From the NCBI GenBank assembly GCA_043818215.1, contig JBDRGC010000076.1, positions 1-5,704 of the forward strand: a stretch of DNA of 5,704 nucleotides. Reading direction: 5' to 3'. Made by a program: the position numbers and the translations under genes. The stretch's first letter is position 1; the number at the start of each line of letters is the position of its first letter. A model generated the notes under the pieces. It saw only the letters and a list, made by a program, of their open reading frames with translations, was not told the origin of the DNA and did not search any database. This DNA is from JBDRGC01 sp043818215. Its GTDB lineage: Bacteria; Chloroflexota; Anaerolineae; Anaerolineales; UBA11858. Shown here piece by piece: positions 5,609 to 5,704 of this stretch.

Positions 5609-5704
5609 CGCTTCTTTCCGCATCTTGGACATTTCTTCTGTCCCTTTCTGATAATTCGTGAACACGGGGTACATAAGGTTCCGTTGGGCTGATGATATTT
5701 CCGT
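5599..5704 (-). CDS. C-terminal end of a zinc-ribbon protein, cut by the window edge
   Basis: In the frame ending at TAA 5601-5599, the last 34 visible residues include LCTPCSR, then a basic linker, then KKCPRCGKKRIR. Two CxxC pairs separated by 11 residues are a typical structural zinc ribbon, and the highly basic tail fits nucleic-acid binding. No start is visible, so the rest of the protein lies outside the window. The competing frame that stays open through this stretch has no motif and lacks a ribosome binding site as good as the one at 5476. The call rests on motif content over a short stretch, so it is moderately sure. Confidence 0.6.
   Translation of the reverse strand, partial: RKYHQPNGTLCTPCSRIIRKGQKKCPRCGKKRIR

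Noticed and set aside
5477..5674. Longer start for the 80-aa protein at 5674 or 5632
   Set aside because: The extension passes through the strong inverted repeat and overlaps a zinc-ribbon coding frame; the ATG at 5476 has a good AGGAG.

Overview
The window holds nine co-directional genes, all on the minus strand, so they are described here from high to low coordinates. Nearly every gene starts 4-10 nt after a purine-rich Shine-Dalgarno sequence, several genes overlap or nearly touch, and by eye the base composition is intermediate. It is bacterial. The gene set (a ParA ATPase, a ribbon-helix-helix-like protein, an excisionase-type helix-turn-helix protein, a CHC2/Toprim primase fused to a helicase-type ATPase, and several small unknown proteins) is typical of the maintenance part of a plasmid, integrative element or phage-plasmid. 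The host phylum cannot be read from the sequence; some protein features recall Chloroflexota mobile elements, but that is only an impression.

Right part (5704-4911). The window opens inside a gene whose last 34 residues form a CxxC...CxxC zinc ribbon. A strong inverted repeat (5566-5608) overlaps its stop codon. Two small genes of unknown function follow, encoding 80 and 87 residues.

Centre (4914-3290). Three tightly packed genes follow: a 65-residue winged-helix/excisionase-type DNA-binding protein (ATGA overlap with the 87-residue gene), a 266-residue ParA-type ATPase (8-nt overlap), and, 13 nt further on, a 206-residue protein with two similar ribbon-helix-helix-like segments. ParA followed by a small DNA-binding protein is the classic layout of a type I partition operon.

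Gap 3289-3017. This is the only sizeable non-coding stretch. It holds a striking array of short CTATCCC and CCTAG motifs repeated every 11-12 bp, bounded by a 17-bp inverted repeat (14/17 matched). It lies directly downstream of the parA and RHH-like genes and is the best candidate for the partition centromere (parS) and/or an operator for the RHH-like protein.

Left part (3016-1). A 110-residue unknown gene is followed by a 92-nt spacer with a GC-rich hairpin and a run of nine C (minus strand), then the 828-residue primase-helicase, which would prime and unwind DNA for replication of the element. The first 11 codons of a further gene run off the left edge.

Taken together, the window looks like a compact replication-plus-segregation module: the primase-helicase copies the element, ParA with the RHH-like protein and the phased array would segregate it, and the small HTH protein may regulate the cluster or act as an excision or replication accessory. 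The parts are of known types; the tandem RHH-like partner with its helically phased array is the most novel-looking element.
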